The notes under the pieces are model-generated. The model was not told the origin of the DNA, searched no databases, and saw only the letters and a list, made by a program, of their open reading frames with translations. Position numbers and translations under genes: made by a program. A stretch of 23,823 nt of DNA from Chloroflexota bacterium. Its GTDB lineage: Bacteria; Chloroflexota; Anaerolineae; Anaerolineales; Villigracilaceae. Shown in pieces: positions 22,919-23,823 of the stretch. The stretch covers positions 1-23,823 of the forward strand of contig JAEWVF010000097.1 of the NCBI GenBank assembly GCA_023459215.1, read 5' to 3'. Every line of letters starts with the position of its first letter. The stretch's first letter is position 1.

Positions 22919-23278
22919 TCATCCCAGCCCCAGCCAGCGGCGCAGAATCACCAGCAGTCCCGTCCCCACGGCCCAGACGGTGTAACCACTCAACAGAATC
23001 GGGCCCAGCTTCATCCCGGCCCGCGCCGCCAGCCAGATGGTCACGGCAAAGGCCAGGGTCGGCAGCAGGCTGAGCGCCAGGCTTTGGGTAAATTGGGTAA
23101 CCGCCGCTTTTTCGCCGCCCGCCGAGGAGTAAACAATCCACAGGGCCAGCGGGATGGTCAGCGGCATGGTGGCGGTGATGGCCGCAAACAGCTTGCTTTG
23201 CTTCTCGAAAACCGCCACCAGGACAATGATCAGCACCGATAAAACGACCGGCAAGACATCCTGCACTTTGAGCGTCAT
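22919..23278 (-). CDS. Small four-TM membrane protein (possibly DUF3147/GlpM-like)
   Basis: The 119-aa product has four likely transmembrane helices (about 8-24, 30-52, 64-86 and 92-112) with short loops. The pattern, including TATMPLTIPLALWIVY after the first helix and TIWLAARAGMKLGPILLSGYTVW later, loosely recalls small DUF3147/GlpM-type membrane proteins, but this is not a firm assignment. ATG 23278 has only a weak AGG upstream; it follows the preceding gene by 8 bp, so translation may be coupled. Its stop is followed by the candidate CRP-like site and the promoter of the next gene cluster. Confidence 0.65.
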   Translation of the reverse strand: MTLKVQDVLPVVLSVLIIVLVAVFEKQSKLFAAITATMPLTIPLALWIVYSSAGGEKAAVTQFTQSLALSLLPTLAFAVTIWLAARAGMKLGPILLSGYTVWAVGTGLLVILRRWLGLG

Positions 23279-23286
23279 CTGCGCGC

Positions 23287-23586
23287 CTATGAAGATAAAT
23301 CGCCCAGGTTGGCAAGCAATTCGCCCGCCAGACCCAACAGCGCCTGGCCGATTTCGGAGACATCGACCAGCCCGGACAGGTCCGGCAGGTTGGCCTGGAA
23401 GGCCTCGACGGCAGCCGCCAGGCTCTCCGCGACCTGCTCCGGCTGTGGATTGCGCTCATCCAGCGCCTGCCGGAGCAGGTCGAACAGGCCGTCCAGGCCG
23501 GGGTCGCCCAACAGGTCGATCGGGCCGGCCAGTTCATCGAGTTTTTTCTTGAATTGTTGGCGTTTGACTTCGTTCAGATCGGACAT
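23287..23586 (-). CDS. Small acidic soluble protein of unknown function
   Basis: I do not recognise this 99-aa protein. It is leucine- and acid-rich, probably all helical. Segments such as LLGDPGLDGLFDLLRQALDE and LPDLSGLVDVSEIGQALLGL suggest an amphipathic helical bundle, and there is no signal peptide. I prefer ATG 23586 (MSDLNEVKR) because AAGGGA lies about 9 nt upstream; an in-frame ATG at 23592 and TTG at 23607 are alternatives with poorer spacing. It is cotranscribed with the small membrane protein 8 bp downstream. Confidence 0.6.
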   Translation of the reverse strand: MSDLNEVKRQQFKKKLDELAGPIDLLGDPGLDGLFDLLRQALDERNPQPEQVAESLAAAVEAFQANLPDLSGLVDVSEIGQALLGLAGELLANLGDLSS

Positions 23587-23617
23587 ATCCATCTTTCCCT
23601 TTGGCAATAAGAATCTT

Positions 23618-23823
23618 GAGTTTAGAGTTCAATTTGGGTTAAAACCTTTTGGTACACGGATTGCACGGATTACGCGGAATCTCACGGATTTTTCTTAAAA
23701 AATCCGCGCGCCCGTAGGGCAGTCCGTCCAATCCGCGTAATCCGTGTCCAGATTTTGGTTTTTAAGCGCCCATTGAGCCAAGATTCCTGCTTTGCCAGAC
23801 TCGTAAAAACGAACTCTAAAGTC
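23618..23823. repeat. Non-coding repeat region: nested palindrome of CACGGATT units between a terminal inverted repeat
   Basis: No gene is seen. CACGGATT occurs at 23655-23662, 23664-23671 and 23683-23690, with a degenerate CGCGGAAT at 23673-23680. The opposite arm has AATCCGCG and AATCCGTG units; 23664-23678 is perfectly complementary to 23732-23746 (15 bp). Inside is a second stem, GGATTTTT (23686-23693) with AAAAATCC (23698-23705). The block is flanked by GAGTTTAGAGTTC (23618-23630) and the reverse complement of GACTTTAGAGTTC (23811-23823), a 12 of 13 match. The right end may extend past the window. Confidence 0.6.

Overview
The window looks like chromosomal DNA from a GC-rich (by eye about 55-65%) bacterium, most likely a Chloroflexota/Anaerolineae-type lineage. 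That placement is an inference from protein style, from lineage-type insertions in RpoB and S12, and from gene mix; no 16S or other decisive marker is present. Most genes are on the minus strand, and no tRNA, rRNA, CRISPR array or transposase was seen.

Region 1 (1-7363, minus strand) is the translation/transcription core. In transcription order it runs rpoB, rpsL, rpsG, fusA, and the first 42 codons of tuf, cut by the window edge. The usual rpoB-rpoC-rpsL order is broken: rpoC is not between rpoB and rpsL. The 189-bp gap instead holds a near-consensus sigma70-type promoter and a 13-bp perfect hairpin in the leader of the str-type operon. rpoB has its own promoter starting 4 bp after the preceding gene's stop codon.

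Region 2 (7368-11500) holds a ParB-like/UspA fusion protein (TTG start), a six-TM protein of unknown function, and, divergently, a CPBP-family membrane protease translationally coupled to a LOG-family nucleotide phosphoribohydrolase. A perfect 19-bp inverted repeat lies at the divergent promoter. The LOG gene converges, through a perfect 18-bp-arm hairpin, on an aromatic amino acid/histidine ammonia-lyase whose MIO triad reads Ala-Cys-Gly instead of Ala-Ser-Gly.

Region 3 (13160-15528) is an AT-rich restriction-modification island: a beta-class amino-methyltransferase and a BglII/BstYI-like endonuclease, overlapping by ATGA. The endonuclease stop overlaps the probable start of a GC-rich PIG-L/LmbE deacetylase, so the island is spliced tightly into host-type DNA. 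A strong bidirectional terminator ends the region.

Region 4 (15535-22842, minus strand) looks like a monovalent-cation module. In transcription order it is an unknown soluble protein, an APC permease resembling KimA-type K+ importers, a P2-type ATPase with Na+/K+-ATPase-like M5/M6 signatures, and two consecutive TrkA/RCK NAD-binding proteins. The ATPase and the two trkA genes are translationally coupled (ATGA overlap, then a 2-nt gap). A compact intrinsic terminator sits between permease and ATPase and abuts the ATPase start codon.

Region 5 (22896-23823) holds two small genes, a candidate CRP/FNR-type site, and a terminal non-coding stretch with CACGGATT-type repeats folded into a nested palindrome, flanked by a 12/13 inverted repeat.
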